Below are positions 43,963 through 53,429 of a stretch of DNA of 64,000 bases, one piece after another. The number at the start of each line of letters is the position of its first letter. Within the stretch, counting starts at the first letter, position 1. Source of the DNA: Polynucleobacter victoriensis (lineage in GTDB: Bacteria > Pseudomonadota > Gammaproteobacteria > Burkholderiales > Burkholderiaceae); assembly GCF_900187875.1 (NCBI RefSeq), contig NZ_FYEX01000001.1:124001-188000 (forward strand). The letters run 5' to 3'. A program made the translations under genes and the position numbers. The notes under the pieces are model-generated. The model saw nothing but the letters and a program-made list of their open reading frames with translations. It was not told the DNA's origin and did not search any database.

Positions 43963-43999
43963 AAATAAAATAAGCCATTAGAATCAATGGCTTATTTTT
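43963..43999. terminator. bidirectional terminator between rraA and aceA
   Basis: A perfect nine-pair stem TAAGCCATT / AATGGCTTA with a six-base loop has TTTTTA on the plus-strand side and TTTTATTT on the minus-strand side. In the minus direction it ends the rraA transcript. Confidence 0.8.
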
Positions 44000-44063
44000 A
44001 ATATTCCATATTATGGAAAGCTAATTCATAGCTTGCAATTAAATACGGTTACAAGGAATTTAC

Positions 44064-44558
44064 TTAAATTAACGGACGGTCAGCAACTAACACACCATCC
44101 TCGTCTGCGTAAATCATGTCTCCTGGCTTAACCGTTGTACCAGCGATATCAACAACAAGATCTCGCTCGCCAACATTACGTTTCACGCTCTTTTGAGGAT
44201 GAGCTGCAAGTGCACGAATACCAACTTTAGATTCAGCCAGCTCAAGGGTATCTCGCACACAACCATTAACCAAAATACCTGCCCAACCATTCTTCTCAGC
44301 TAAAACACCTAAGTTGCCGCCAACCAAGGCACAGCGCATAGAACCACCACCATCAATCACTAAAACTCTGCCCTGACCTGGCTCGTCCAATAGAGTTCTT
44401 ACCCAAGTATTGTCTTCAAAAACTTTTAACGTAACAGCAGCACCCTTAAACTGACTCAAGCCACCATAAGCTTTGAATACCGGTGCACAAACGCGTAACT
44501 CACCTTTAGTAATTAGATCTTCATTAGCATCACAAATATCTGTGGTCGCAAAACTCAT
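44064..44558 (-). CDS. rraA: RraA family protein (RNase E regulator or HMG/CHA aldolase type)
   Basis: A 164-residue RraA-fold protein. Seen: FKAYGGLSQFKGAAVTLKVFED, VIDGGGSMRCALVGGNLG, WAGILVNGCVRD and MIYADEDGVLV. RraA in E. coli inhibits RNase E; the GGNLG and GCVRD motifs are also the active-site signature of 4-hydroxy-4-methyl-2-oxoglutarate/oxaloacetate aldolases in the same family, so the enzymatic role is possible. It lies 16 bp downstream of an MFS gene. Confidence 0.88.
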   Translation of the reverse strand: MSFATTDICDANEDLITKGELRVCAPVFKAYGGLSQFKGAAVTLKVFEDNTWVRTLLDEPGQGRVLVIDGGGSMRCALVGGNLGVLAEKNGWAGILVNGCVRDTLELAESKVGIRALAAHPQKSVKRNVGERDLVVDIAGTTVKPGDMIYADEDGVLVADRPLI

Positions 44559-44574
44559 TAAAACTCTCCCAAAC

Positions 44575-45792
44575 TTAGATTGATGTATTTTTTAATTGCA
44601 CTGTGCGATTATTTTCGCCTACTCGATATGCGGTGAGCAAGGCTGATAGCAAAAAGCCAGCTATTAGTACAAAGACCCCTGGCACCAAACTCCAATCCAT
44701 CAGCAAGCCAAACAATAATGGGCCCAACGCTAAACCAGAATCAAGACCAGAGTAAACAACACCAAACACCCTGCCAGAGGCTTCCTTGGGCGTTGCTGTT
44801 CGAATCATTAAATCTCTAGATGGTCCAGAGATGCCAACGCAAAAACCCATCAAGGTAAATAAGCTCATCATTGATGAGCCGGATACCAAAGTTAATGAAA
44901 TCAACACAGAAATTGCACTAGCCGTAATGAAGCCAATGGCAATAATGCGATCAGGCGCCTTTGCTCTGGCTGCAATAAAACCACCCAAGAACATGCCACC
45001 AGCACTAGCCAACATATAAGAAGAATATGCAGTGGTTGTTAATGCAACAGGAAGGTCATAGAGTATTTGCATCGCCGTTGGTGCAAAACTTTGCACTCCA
45101 CTTAGCGCTAGAGCACTCAAGAAAAAAAATCCCCAACAAAGCCACACTGTTCTTAACTTTAAGAAACTGAGTGAGAATGGTGAACCATTCTTCTTGATGT
45201 GCGCTTCATGAGCTCTTTGCTCATCTGTACCCAACAAAACTTGTCGCCTGACGAACAATAAAATCAAAATTGCACTAGCAATTAGAGCAGCCACTAATAG
45301 AGCCTGTCGCCATCCCGCTAGAGCCGTAACACTCACCAACACTGCTGGAGACACCGCCCAACCCAAGGCACCTGATACCCCATGCATCGAGTACGCATGC
45401 GCCACTCGCTCTGGTGAAACTCTTCGATTTAATAACGTGTAGTCAGCAGGATGAAATACACCATTGCCCATACCAGCAATGGCAGCCCCAATTAATAAAC
45501 CAGTGTAGCCATCTGCTGTTGCAAGTAATAGCGCAGAAACTGCTAAAGAACCAACCCCAAAGAAGAGCACCTTAAGAGGTCCCGAGTGATCAACCCAAAA
45601 ACCAGCAGCAGCCTGAATGATGGTTGATATGACAAAGAACATGGTCATCAAAAAACCAAGTTCGGCATAACTCAAGCCGAACTCAACCTTCAACCAAGGA
45701 AAGAGTGGCGCAAGTATTAAATGATAAAAATGAGAGGTACCATGGGCCAAGCTAACTAAGCCAATAACCTCCGCGTCTTTGCGAATAGTCAT
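44575..45792 (-). CDS. MFS transporter
   Basis: A 405-residue major-facilitator protein with about 12 membrane spans. The N-terminus IGLVSLAHGTSHFYHLILAPLFPWL and MFFVISTIIQAAAGFWVDHSG are shared with fosmidomycin-resistance-like and related MFS exporters. The substrate cannot be inferred. It is 45 bp downstream of clpB and 16 bp upstream of rraA, so some co-transcription is possible. Confidence 0.87.
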   Translation of the reverse strand: MTIRKDAEVIGLVSLAHGTSHFYHLILAPLFPWLKVEFGLSYAELGFLMTMFFVISTIIQAAAGFWVDHSGPLKVLFFGVGSLAVSALLLATADGYTGLLIGAAIAGMGNGVFHPADYTLLNRRVSPERVAHAYSMHGVSGALGWAVSPAVLVSVTALAGWRQALLVAALIASAILILLFVRRQVLLGTDEQRAHEAHIKKNGSPFSLSFLKLRTVWLCWGFFFLSALALSGVQSFAPTAMQILYDLPVALTTTAYSSYMLASAGGMFLGGFIAARAKAPDRIIAIGFITASAISVLISLTLVSGSSMMSLFTLMGFCVGISGPSRDLMIRTATPKEASGRVFGVVYSGLDSGLALGPLLFGLLMDWSLVPGVFVLIAGFLLSALLTAYRVGENNRTVQLKNTSI

Positions 45793-45837
45793 TGGCTGAT
45801 GTTACTACGACTTGCCCAAAAGGGCTTTTAGTTAGCT

Positions 45838-48432
45838 TTAGTGAACGACTCGGTCAAACATAAAAGCGCCCTTCTTATCTACATCCACAGGCACAATATC
45901 TTTAGGACCAAACTTACCTTCCAAAATTAGCTTGGCAACAGGGTTCTCGATGTATTGCTGAATAGCTCTCTTAAGAGGTCTTGCACCAAAGACTGGGTCA
46001 TAGCCAGCTTCTGAGACCCTTGCCAAAGCTGCATCGCTCACCTCTAAAACCATATCCATCTTCGCCAAACGCTCACTTAAACGTTTCAATTGAATCTTAG
46101 CGATTGATGCAATGTTTTTCTGGTCAAGACCATGGAATACAACTACCTCATCAATACGATTTAAGAATTCTGGGCGGAAATGCTCTTTAACATCTCCCAT
46201 GACCGCCTCTTTGATTTTGTCCTGAGGTTTGCCGCTCATAGATTGAATCATCTGCGACCCTAAATTACTGGTCATCACAATCACAGTGTTCTTGAAATCT
46301 ACCGTGCGACCCTGACCATCTGTCATACGACCATCATCCAAGACTTGCAACAGCACATTGAATACGTCTGGATGAGCTTTTTCAACTTCATCCAAAAGAA
46401 TCACGCTGTAAGGCTTACGGCGCACCAACTCAGTTAGATAGCCGCCTTCCTCGTAACCCACATAACCTGGAGGAGCTCCAATTAAGCGCGCCACACTGTG
46501 TTTTTCCATGAACTCACTCATGTCAACACGAATCAAGTGTTCGTCACTATCAAACAAGAATTCAGCCAAAGCTTTGCACAACTCAGTCTTACCAACCCCA
46601 GTGGGGCCTAAGAATAAGAAAGATCCATAAGGTTTTCCCTCATCAGACAATCCTGCGCGCGAACGACGTATGGCATCCGAAACAGCAGAGATTGCCTCTT
46701 CCTGCCCCACCACACGATTGTGCAGATAGGTTTCCATTTGTAATAACTTATCGCGCTCACCCTGCATCATCTTCGAAACAGGTATACCAGTGGCACGCGA
46801 AACCACTTCGGCAATCTCTTCCGCACCGACTTGCGTACGCAACAATTTATTTTTGCTAGAACTAGCTTTTTCCTCAGCAACGGCAGCAGACTTCAATTTA
46901 CCTTCTAGCTCTGGTAATTTGCCGTATTGCAACTCTGCGACTTTTTCCAATTTGCCATCACGCTGTAACTTAGTGATTTCAGACTTAACTTTATCAATCT
47001 CTTCTTTAATTGAAGCAGTGCCTTGTGCTGCACCTTTTTCAGACTTCCACACTTCCTCAAGGTCAGCATACTCTTTACCCAAACGCTTGATTTCCTCTTC
47101 AATCAACCCAAGACGTTTTTGAGAGGCCTCATCTTTTTCTTTTTTGACAGCTTCACGTTCAATTTTTAACTGAATTAAACGGCGATCCAATTTATCCATC
47201 ACTTCTGGCTTTGAATCAATTTCCATTCTGATACGAGAAGCAGCCTCATCAATCAAATCGATTGCCTTGTCTGGCAAGAAACGATCAGTGATATAGCGAT
47301 GCGATAACTCAGCTGCAGCAACAATCGCTGGATCAGTGATTTCTACACCATGATGCAACTCATATTTCTCTTGTAAACCACGCAAGATTGCAATAGTGTC
47401 TTCTACGCTAGGCTCGCCCACCATGACCTTTTGGAAACGACGCTCTAAAGCCGCATCTTTTTCAATGTACTGGCGATACTCATCAAGAGTAGTCGCTCCA
47501 ATACAATGCAATTCACCACGAGCTAATGCAGGCTTTAACATATTGCCCGCATCCATTGCTCCATCGGCTTTACCTGCACCCACCATTGTGTGAATCTCAT
47601 CGATGAAGACAATTGTTTGCCCCTCATCCTTGGCAACATCATTAAGAACTGCTTTTAATCTCTCTTCAAACTCACCACGATATTTGGCACCAGCCAAGAG
47701 CAAAGCCATATCCAAAACCAATACGCGTTTATTTTTTAGAGTTTCTGGCACTTCACCGTCAACAATACGCTGCGCCAAACCTTCAACAATGGCTGTCTTA
47801 CCAACACCAGGCTCACCAATTAGCACAGGGTTATTTTTAGTGCGGCGCTGCAAAATCTGAATCGCGCGACGAATTTCATCATCACGACCAATCACAGGAT
47901 CCAACTTACCTAAGCGCGCACGCTCCGTTAAATCTAAAGTATATTTTTTCAACGCTTCACGTTGATTTTCAGCATCAGCACTATTCACAGTCTGTCCTCC
48001 ACGAACTGCCTCAATAGCAGCCTCTAATGTTTTACGAGTAATACCAGCAAGCTTAAGTGACTTACCTATCTCACCTTTGTCGTCAGTTAAGACCAATAAA
48101 AATAGCTCGCCAGCAATAAAATCATCGCCACGCTTAGTAGCTTCTTTCTCAGTTAAATTTAAATGAGCGGCTAAAGACCTACCAATTTGCACATCCCCAC
48201 CAGTGCCTTGCACCTGAGGTAGCTTTGCAACCATGGCTTGAATGGATTTTTCTAAGGAGGCCACATTGCCACCTGTGCGACTGATTAACGATTTTGCCGT
48301 ACTGTCAGCCTGTTGCAACATAGCTAAAAGGACATGCTCAGACTCAATATATTGATTGTCAGCGTTCAATGCCAAGCTTTGGGCTTCGCCCAAAGCCTCT
48401 TGAAATTTACTTGTTAACTTATCTAATCGCAT
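45838..48432 (-). CDS. clpB: ATP-dependent disaggregase ClpB
   Basis: ClpB rescues aggregated proteins with DnaK. The 864-residue protein has the N-terminal double Clp repeat (MRLDKLTSKFQEALGEAQSLA onwards), AAA1 with GEPGVGKT (about 205), the middle coiled coil with many Lys/Glu (about 400-530), AAA2 with GPTGVGKTEL (about 605) and a C-terminal D2-small domain. No ClpP-binding IGF/L loop is evident, as expected. A sigma-32-like promoter lies upstream. Confidence 0.98.
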   Translation of the reverse strand: MRLDKLTSKFQEALGEAQSLALNADNQYIESEHVLLAMLQQADSTAKSLISRTGGNVASLEKSIQAMVAKLPQVQGTGGDVQIGRSLAAHLNLTEKEATKRGDDFIAGELFLLVLTDDKGEIGKSLKLAGITRKTLEAAIEAVRGGQTVNSADAENQREALKKYTLDLTERARLGKLDPVIGRDDEIRRAIQILQRRTKNNPVLIGEPGVGKTAIVEGLAQRIVDGEVPETLKNKRVLVLDMALLLAGAKYRGEFEERLKAVLNDVAKDEGQTIVFIDEIHTMVGAGKADGAMDAGNMLKPALARGELHCIGATTLDEYRQYIEKDAALERRFQKVMVGEPSVEDTIAILRGLQEKYELHHGVEITDPAIVAAAELSHRYITDRFLPDKAIDLIDEAASRIRMEIDSKPEVMDKLDRRLIQLKIEREAVKKEKDEASQKRLGLIEEEIKRLGKEYADLEEVWKSEKGAAQGTASIKEEIDKVKSEITKLQRDGKLEKVAELQYGKLPELEGKLKSAAVAEEKASSSKNKLLRTQVGAEEIAEVVSRATGIPVSKMMQGERDKLLQMETYLHNRVVGQEEAISAVSDAIRRSRAGLSDEGKPYGSFLFLGPTGVGKTELCKALAEFLFDSDEHLIRVDMSEFMEKHSVARLIGAPPGYVGYEEGGYLTELVRRKPYSVILLDEVEKAHPDVFNVLLQVLDDGRMTDGQGRTVDFKNTVIVMTSNLGSQMIQSMSGKPQDKIKEAVMGDVKEHFRPEFLNRIDEVVVFHGLDQKNIASIAKIQLKRLSERLAKMDMVLEVSDAALARVSEAGYDPVFGARPLKRAIQQYIENPVAKLILEGKFGPKDIVPVDVDKKGAFMFDRVVH

Positions 48433-48458
48433 GGATATCTCCCATATTCAATATCTAG

Positions 48459-48487
48459 TATGTAGGCACTAAAGTTGAGATTTCAAG
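48459..48487 (-). promoter_or_regulatory. sigma-32-type heat-shock promoter of clpB
   Basis: On the minus strand CTTGAAA (48487-48481), a 14-base spacer and CCTACATA (48466-48459), close to the RpoH consensus CTTGAAA with CCCCATNT. It lies 27 bp before the clpB start, where a heat-shock promoter is expected. Confidence 0.72.
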
Positions 48488-48527
48488 TGATTTAGATCAA
48501 ATAAATTGCTAGCTTTATCATAGAGGT

Positions 48528-48767
48528 ATGTCTTGGTGTTTATATCTCTTGGAATGTTCTGATGGAAGCTACTACGCTGGCATCACCAATGACCTGGAGA
48601 ACCGTATTAAAGCTCACAATAACGGCACTGGCGCCAAATATACTCGTGGCCGAGGCCCCGTCAAATTACTTGCTCAACAAGCCTTTGACAACCGTTCAGA
48701 AGCTTCAAAAGCAGAAAATGCCATTAAAAGGCTCCCGAAAAACCTCAAATTAGGATTTTTTGCGTGA
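48528..48767 (+). CDS. GIY-YIG nuclease-domain protein (UPF0213 type)
   Basis: A 79-residue stand-alone GIY-YIG domain. The paired motifs appear as CLYLLECSDGSYYAGITNDLENRIKAH, with LYLLE and YAGIT representing GIY and YIG, the conserved Arg following and Glu in ASKAENAIK. A structure-specific nuclease role is expected from the fold. Its stop codon overlaps the GTG start of the helicase gene (GTGA), so the two are translationally coupled, which hints at shared DNA metabolism. Confidence 0.92.
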   Translation: MSWCLYLLECSDGSYYAGITNDLENRIKAHNNGTGAKYTRGRGPVKLLAQQAFDNRSEASKAENAIKRLPKNLKLGFFA

Positions 48768-50860
48768 GCACCGATCAATTGGGCGAGATTCAAGAAAGAA
48801 TCCAAACCTTTTATAAAGCTGTCCAAGCTAATTGGCCAGGTTTTAAGGTCAGGACTGGACAAGAGCAAATGTTTGCTCAAATTGCCAATACCCTAAGCCA
48901 CGCTAAAAGCCATAAAGAAGAAAGAACCGGTGACAATATTTTGGTTGTCGAGGGGAAAACCGGCGTCGGTAAAACTTTAGGGTATCTCATACCAGCCATT
49001 GTTTTTAGCAAACTCCTAGGTAAAAGAGTCATCATCAGTACTGGTACCGTGGCCTTACAAGAACAATTACTGCAAAAAGATTTACCCGCCCTAGCCAAGC
49101 TGTCGCCAATTTCTTTTGAATATGCCTTAGCAAAAGGACGCGGTCGATATGTTTGCAATATTCGACTCGAACAAATCAGCGGTAAAACAAAACAAGCTGC
49201 ACTATTTGAAGATGCCAACTGGGATGGCCCACCCAAAGAGCAAGACAAAGACAACTACGCAGACGCTTTAATGGCACTTAATGAAGGTGAATGGAACGGC
49301 GAGAAAGACACAGCACCGAATGAGATTACGGATGCCATGTGGTCAAAAATTGCTGCAGAGCGCAGCTCATGCCTAGGTAGACACTGCCAACGCTTTAATG
49401 TGTGCCCTTATTTCAATGCGCGTAGAGAACTAGTCAAAGCCGATTTAATTATTGCCAATCACGATTTGGTCATTTCAACGATTGCTTCAGGCTCAAAAAT
49501 ATTGCCAGATCCATCTGAAACTCTGTATGTATTTGATGAGGCGCACAACCTACCTCAAGTTGGTATCAAACACTTTGCCTCATCAGTTGGACTGATTGCG
49601 AGCACTCGGTGGCTTGAAAAAATTATGGCAGCAGTATTGCGAGCGGATGCCCTACTTCCAGAATCAAGCGGAAAAATAGTAGAGGAAATACATAGTTATG
49701 TAGAAGATTTAATCATGCATACACGCCAAATGATTAACTCATTACGTTTAGCCAATTTTGTTACCCATGAAGAACCAATTCATCGTTTCAAAAATGGCCA
49801 TCTTAGTGATGAATTTGCTACTTATGCAGAAACAATTGGGCCACTGGCTATTGGACTAAACAACCGTATCAGCAAAATTTTGCAGCAACTCAATGACCAC
49901 AGAAATAACAGCATTGATAAAGATTCATTTAGCCCTGCCATTTTAGAAATTGGTAGCTATCAATCTAAAACAGAAAATCTATCAAATACTTGGCATCTAA
50001 TGCAGGCTGATGCAAATCCTCCAATTGCCAAATGGGTTGAGTGGCAAGATTTAGGATCGACCTTTGACTTTAAATTACATGCATCGCCCATTAGCGCTGC
50101 CCAAAACTTAGCTCAAACACTTTGGTCTACCAGTTCGGCAGCAGTTTTAACATCTGCCACACTCAGAACTCTTGGTGATTTTCAATATTTCCTATCCCAA
50201 ACTGGCTTGAATTGGTTTTCAAAAACCAATACTTTTGAAGCGGAATCGCCATTCAATTATGAAAAACAAGGCACATTTGTTGTTCCTGAAATGATTCAAT
50301 GTCCAAGCGCTAATGCAACTGGTCACACAGAAGAACTTTCGACTGAAATTCCCAAACAACTTCAAAACCTCCAACATGGCGCCTTGGTTTTGTTTACCTC
50401 GAAAAAACAGATGAAACAAGTCTATGAGGATTTACCTGACGAATTCTTAAAAGATGTGTTGATGCAAGGTGACATGCCCCGTCATCAACTAATCAAAAGT
50501 CATGAATCTAGAATCAATGAAGGTCAACGCAGCATTTTGTTCGGGATGCAAAGCTTTGGTGAAGGTCTAGATCTACCAGGAAAAATGTGCGAAGTTGTGA
50601 TTATTACTAAACTGCCATTTGCGCCACCCGACTCACCAATTGAAGAAGCAAAAGCTGAATGGCTAGAGAAGAATCAAGGCAATCCTTTTTATGAAATTAG
50701 CGTACCAGCTGTGGCATTGAAATTACAACAATGGGTTGGGCGTGGCATCAGAACAGAAACTGATCACGCAACAATTATTGTTTTAGATAAGCGCTTAAAA
50801 ACCAAACCTTATGGCAAGAAATTACTAGCTGGCCTGCCACCATTTAAACGCTTGATGTAA
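48764..50860 (+). CDS. DinG/YoaA-type Fe-S DNA helicase
   Basis: A 698-residue XPD-family superfamily-2 helicase. Walker A GKTGVGKT lies at about residues 64-71, the Fe-S ligands are Cys131, Cys203, Cys208 and Cys214 (SCLGRHCQRFNVCPY), the DEAH box is VFDEAHNLP (about 257), and the C-terminal motifs include LTSATLRTLG and QQWVGRGIRTETD. Four Cys are intact, so a 4Fe-4S cluster is expected. Similarity is closest to YoaA/DinG. It starts with GTG overlapping the GIY-YIG stop and converges with moaE. Confidence 0.92.
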   Translation: MSTDQLGEIQERIQTFYKAVQANWPGFKVRTGQEQMFAQIANTLSHAKSHKEERTGDNILVVEGKTGVGKTLGYLIPAIVFSKLLGKRVIISTGTVALQEQLLQKDLPALAKLSPISFEYALAKGRGRYVCNIRLEQISGKTKQAALFEDANWDGPPKEQDKDNYADALMALNEGEWNGEKDTAPNEITDAMWSKIAAERSSCLGRHCQRFNVCPYFNARRELVKADLIIANHDLVISTIASGSKILPDPSETLYVFDEAHNLPQVGIKHFASSVGLIASTRWLEKIMAAVLRADALLPESSGKIVEEIHSYVEDLIMHTRQMINSLRLANFVTHEEPIHRFKNGHLSDEFATYAETIGPLAIGLNNRISKILQQLNDHRNNSIDKDSFSPAILEIGSYQSKTENLSNTWHLMQADANPPIAKWVEWQDLGSTFDFKLHASPISAAQNLAQTLWSTSSAAVLTSATLRTLGDFQYFLSQTGLNWFSKTNTFEAESPFNYEKQGTFVVPEMIQCPSANATGHTEELSTEIPKQLQNLQHGALVLFTSKKQMKQVYEDLPDEFLKDVLMQGDMPRHQLIKSHESRINEGQRSILFGMQSFGEGLDLPGKMCEVVIITKLPFAPPDSPIEEAKAEWLEKNQGNPFYEISVPAVALKLQQWVGRGIRTETDHATIIVLDKRLKTKPYGKKLLAGLPPFKRLM

Positions 50861-50876
50861 TTTAGCTACCGAAGAC

Positions 50877-51326
50877 TTACTGCCACTTCTTGAGTGCTTC
50901 ATCATCACTCAAGCGCGCATCTACCCAACGCGCACCTTCTGGGGTTTCTTCTTTTTTCCAAAATGGCGCTAAGGTCTTCAAGTAGTCCATCACATATTCG
51001 CAAGCAGCAAAAGCTTCACCGCGATGAGCACTTGTAACAGCAGTTAAAACAATTTGATCTTCAATTTGAAGAGGACCAACTCGATGGATGATGAGTACAT
51101 CATAGATATCCCAACGAGCTTTAGCTTTCTCAATAATCTCTTCAAGAGATTTTTCGGTCATTCCTGGGTAGTGTTCCAAAGTCATGGCAGCCACTTCTGA
51201 ACCATCATTACGATCACGCACCGTTCCGACAAACGCAGCGACTGCACCGATACGTGCATCACCCGCCCTGAGTTTTTTCAACTCCACTGACAAATCAAAA
51301 TCTTCTGTTTGAATACGAACTGGCAT
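50877..51326 (-). CDS. moaE: molybdopterin synthase catalytic subunit
   Basis: MoaE (149 residues) pairs with MoaD to insert sulfur into precursor Z. Landmarks: AVAAFVGTVRDRNDG, LEHYPGMTEKSLEEI, IIHRVGPLQIEDQIV, VTSAHRGEAFAACEYVMDYLK and the active-site Lys stretch PFWKKEETPEGARWVDA. It starts three bases after the moaD stop. Confidence 0.96.
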   Translation of the reverse strand: MPVRIQTEDFDLSVELKKLRAGDARIGAVAAFVGTVRDRNDGSEVAAMTLEHYPGMTEKSLEEIIEKAKARWDIYDVLIIHRVGPLQIEDQIVLTAVTSAHRGEAFAACEYVMDYLKTLAPFWKKEETPEGARWVDARLSDDEALKKWQ

Positions 51327-51329
51327 TAT

Positions 51330-51587
51330 TTAACCGCCCGTGACTGGAGGGAAAAAGGCTACTTCTGCTTGATCAACAAGAGACACGCAGCCATCAACCA
51401 TCTCATGATTTAAAGCCATACGAATTGCTTTGCCCTCTGCCAGCACTTCAGCCCAAAGATCACCTCTAGCCCTAAGATGCTCGCGCAAGTCTGCTACCGT
51501 TACAACCCCAACTGGCACGTCTAGCAATTCTTGAGAGGTCTTCAAGGTTTCGCGCAGTGATGCAAAGAATTTAACAGTTACTTTCAT
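51330..51587 (-). CDS. moaD: molybdopterin synthase sulfur carrier subunit
   Basis: MoaD (85 residues) is a ubiquitin-like protein whose C-terminal Gly-Gly is thiocarboxylated. The end FFPPVTGG is the functional tail; the N-terminus KVTVKFFASLRETL is the first beta strand. It lies between moeA and moaE with gaps of nine and three bases. Confidence 0.96.
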   Translation of the reverse strand: MKVTVKFFASLRETLKTSQELLDVPVGVVTVADLREHLRARGDLWAEVLAEGKAIRMALNHEMVDGCVSLVDQAEVAFFPPVTGG

Positions 51588-51596
51588 AACGATAGA

Positions 51597-52835
51597 TTAA
51601 ATCATTCCAGAAAAAGGCATGTATTTAACCAAATCACCTTTTTTAATTGTTTGATTAGGCGGGTTATCCACCAAACCATCAGCCCAAGCGGCACTTGTGA
51701 GAACGCCCGAACTTTGATTAGGGAATAAATCCAAACCGCCCTCAGAGTTGATGCGCACCCTAAGAAACTCATTACGGCGATCTGCACGCGGCCAATCGAA
51801 ATCTGAGCGCATCATCATTGATGGCGTAGAAATGACTGCACGCCCCTGCAACTTGGCAATAAATGGTCTGACAAATAATAAGAATGTCACAAAACTTGAA
51901 ACAGGGTTACCAGGCAGACCCATAAACCACGCTTCAGAATTTGGTGTTGCCTGCTTTCTAACGGCACCAAATGCCAATGGTTTACCTGGCTTAATAGCTA
52001 TTTGCCACATGTCTAAACGACCCTCGGCGGTTACCGCAGGCTTAATATGATCTTCCTCGCCCACGGATACACCACCAGAAGTGATAATCAAGTCATGATC
52101 TTCACTGGCCTTGCGCAAGGCTGCTTTTGTGGCATCCAAAGTATCTGGAACAATGCCCAAATCAGTTGCCTCACAACCTAAAGCTCTGATACAGGCTAAT
52201 AGCGTGTCACGATTAGAGTTATAAATTGCGCCGGGCTTTAATGGCTCACCAGGCAACGTTAATTCATCACCAGTAAAAAAAGCTGCCACTTTAATTCTTC
52301 TCAAAACAGGTAGCTTGGCGTGACCTGCTGAGGCAGCAACACCCAACTCCTGGGCTCTTAAATATGTCCCTTTGCTTAAAGCTACTTGATTAGCTCTAAG
52401 ATCCTCACCTTGCAAACGAATCCATTGACCCGCCTTTGGAATCTCTTGAATAACAATTTGATCACCATTGGCAACACATGCCTCTTGCATCACAACCGCA
52501 TCAGCACCCAAAGGAATAGTTGCACCAGTAAATATGCGCGCAACGGTTCCTGGCTTTAACTCAACACCCACATGACCCGCAGGAATACGCTGAGACACCT
52601 CAAAAGATTGCCCGACTTTTTGAATATCAGCTGATCTGACTGCGTAACCATCCATCTGCGTATTGTTCATGGGTGGCACATCTACAAGACTTAGCACATC
52701 CTCTGCTAAAACCCTACCCAAGGCCTCTTGAGTAGTCACCCATTCAAGCTCAGTTACTGATATGGCTTTGGATAAGAGATGCTGCAATGCCTCTGCAGCA
52801 GTTTTCATTGGTGGTTTTGCATTTGCCTGTGACAT
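51597..52835 (-). CDS. moeA: molybdopterin molybdenumtransferase MoeA
   Basis: MoeA (412 residues) inserts molybdate into adenylylated molybdopterin. Signatures: VPPMNNTQMDGYAVRS near residue 60, IFTGATIPLGADAVVMQEA, the substrate-binding SGGVSVGEEDHIK, AIKPGKPLAFG and the MGLPGNPVSSFVTF loop. It follows mobB by 24 bp and precedes moaD. Confidence 0.96.
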   Translation of the reverse strand: MSQANAKPPMKTAAEALQHLLSKAISVTELEWVTTQEALGRVLAEDVLSLVDVPPMNNTQMDGYAVRSADIQKVGQSFEVSQRIPAGHVGVELKPGTVARIFTGATIPLGADAVVMQEACVANGDQIVIQEIPKAGQWIRLQGEDLRANQVALSKGTYLRAQELGVAASAGHAKLPVLRRIKVAAFFTGDELTLPGEPLKPGAIYNSNRDTLLACIRALGCEATDLGIVPDTLDATKAALRKASEDHDLIITSGGVSVGEEDHIKPAVTAEGRLDMWQIAIKPGKPLAFGAVRKQATPNSEAWFMGLPGNPVSSFVTFLLFVRPFIAKLQGRAVISTPSMMMRSDFDWPRADRRNEFLRVRINSEGGLDLFPNQSSGVLTSAAWADGLVDNPPNQTIKKGDLVKYMPFSGMI

Positions 52836-52859
52836 GAAGTAAGTCTAATGGTATTGCGA

Positions 52860-53426
52860 TTATTTTGCCAAAACACCAACAACTGACATCACATGCTGTG
52901 CAATTTGTTCAACGTTATCCAAGTCTAGAACTGGAATATCCCTATTAAGTTCAGGTTTCTTCAGCGCATCCTTACCGCCCGGGTAAGCAATTGCCAAAAT
53001 ATTTAAATCTTCATTAGCCTTGCATGCTCGTGTAACGCACTCCTCATGCTCTGCACGCCAAAGTTCAATTTTAGGAATGTTGGCATTTTTAAAGCCCTCA
53101 ACAATCACCAAGTCGCAAGGTGATAACTTGCTTAATTGCTCTTCTATAGTTGGCTCAGAGGCTTCTTTTAGCTCATGCATCAATACCCAGCGCTGATCAG
53201 AAACCAATAAAACTTCATGAGCACCAGCCTTGCGGTGCCTATATGAGTCCTTGCCAGGTTGGTCAATATCAAAATGATGGTGGGTATGCTTAATCACAGC
53301 AATATTGATTCCTTGTTGCGTAAAACAAGTAATTAATTGCTCAATTAAAGTTGTTTTGCCCGTTCCAGAGTAAGCGACAAAACCTATAACAGGTGTTTTG
53401 CGCTGAGACTGGGAGTTATTAGTCAT
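52860..53426 (-). CDS. mobB: molybdopterin-guanine dinucleotide biosynthesis protein MobB
   Basis: MobB (188 residues from the ATG at 53426; a TTG one codon upstream is the alternative) is a P-loop GTPase that assists MobA. Walker A lies in VAYSGTGKTTLIEQL, then IAVIKHTHHHFDID and DLVIVEGFKN. It begins directly after the thrC stop codon, so translation is likely coupled. MobA and MoaA/C are not in the window. Confidence 0.94.
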   Translation of the reverse strand: MTNNSQSQRKTPVIGFVAYSGTGKTTLIEQLITCFTQQGINIAVIKHTHHHFDIDQPGKDSYRHRKAGAHEVLLVSDQRWVLMHELKEASEPTIEEQLSKLSPCDLVIVEGFKNANIPKIELWRAEHEECVTRACKANEDLNILAIAYPGGKDALKKPELNRDIPVLDLDNVEQIAQHVMSVVGVLAK

Positions 53427-53429
53427 CAA

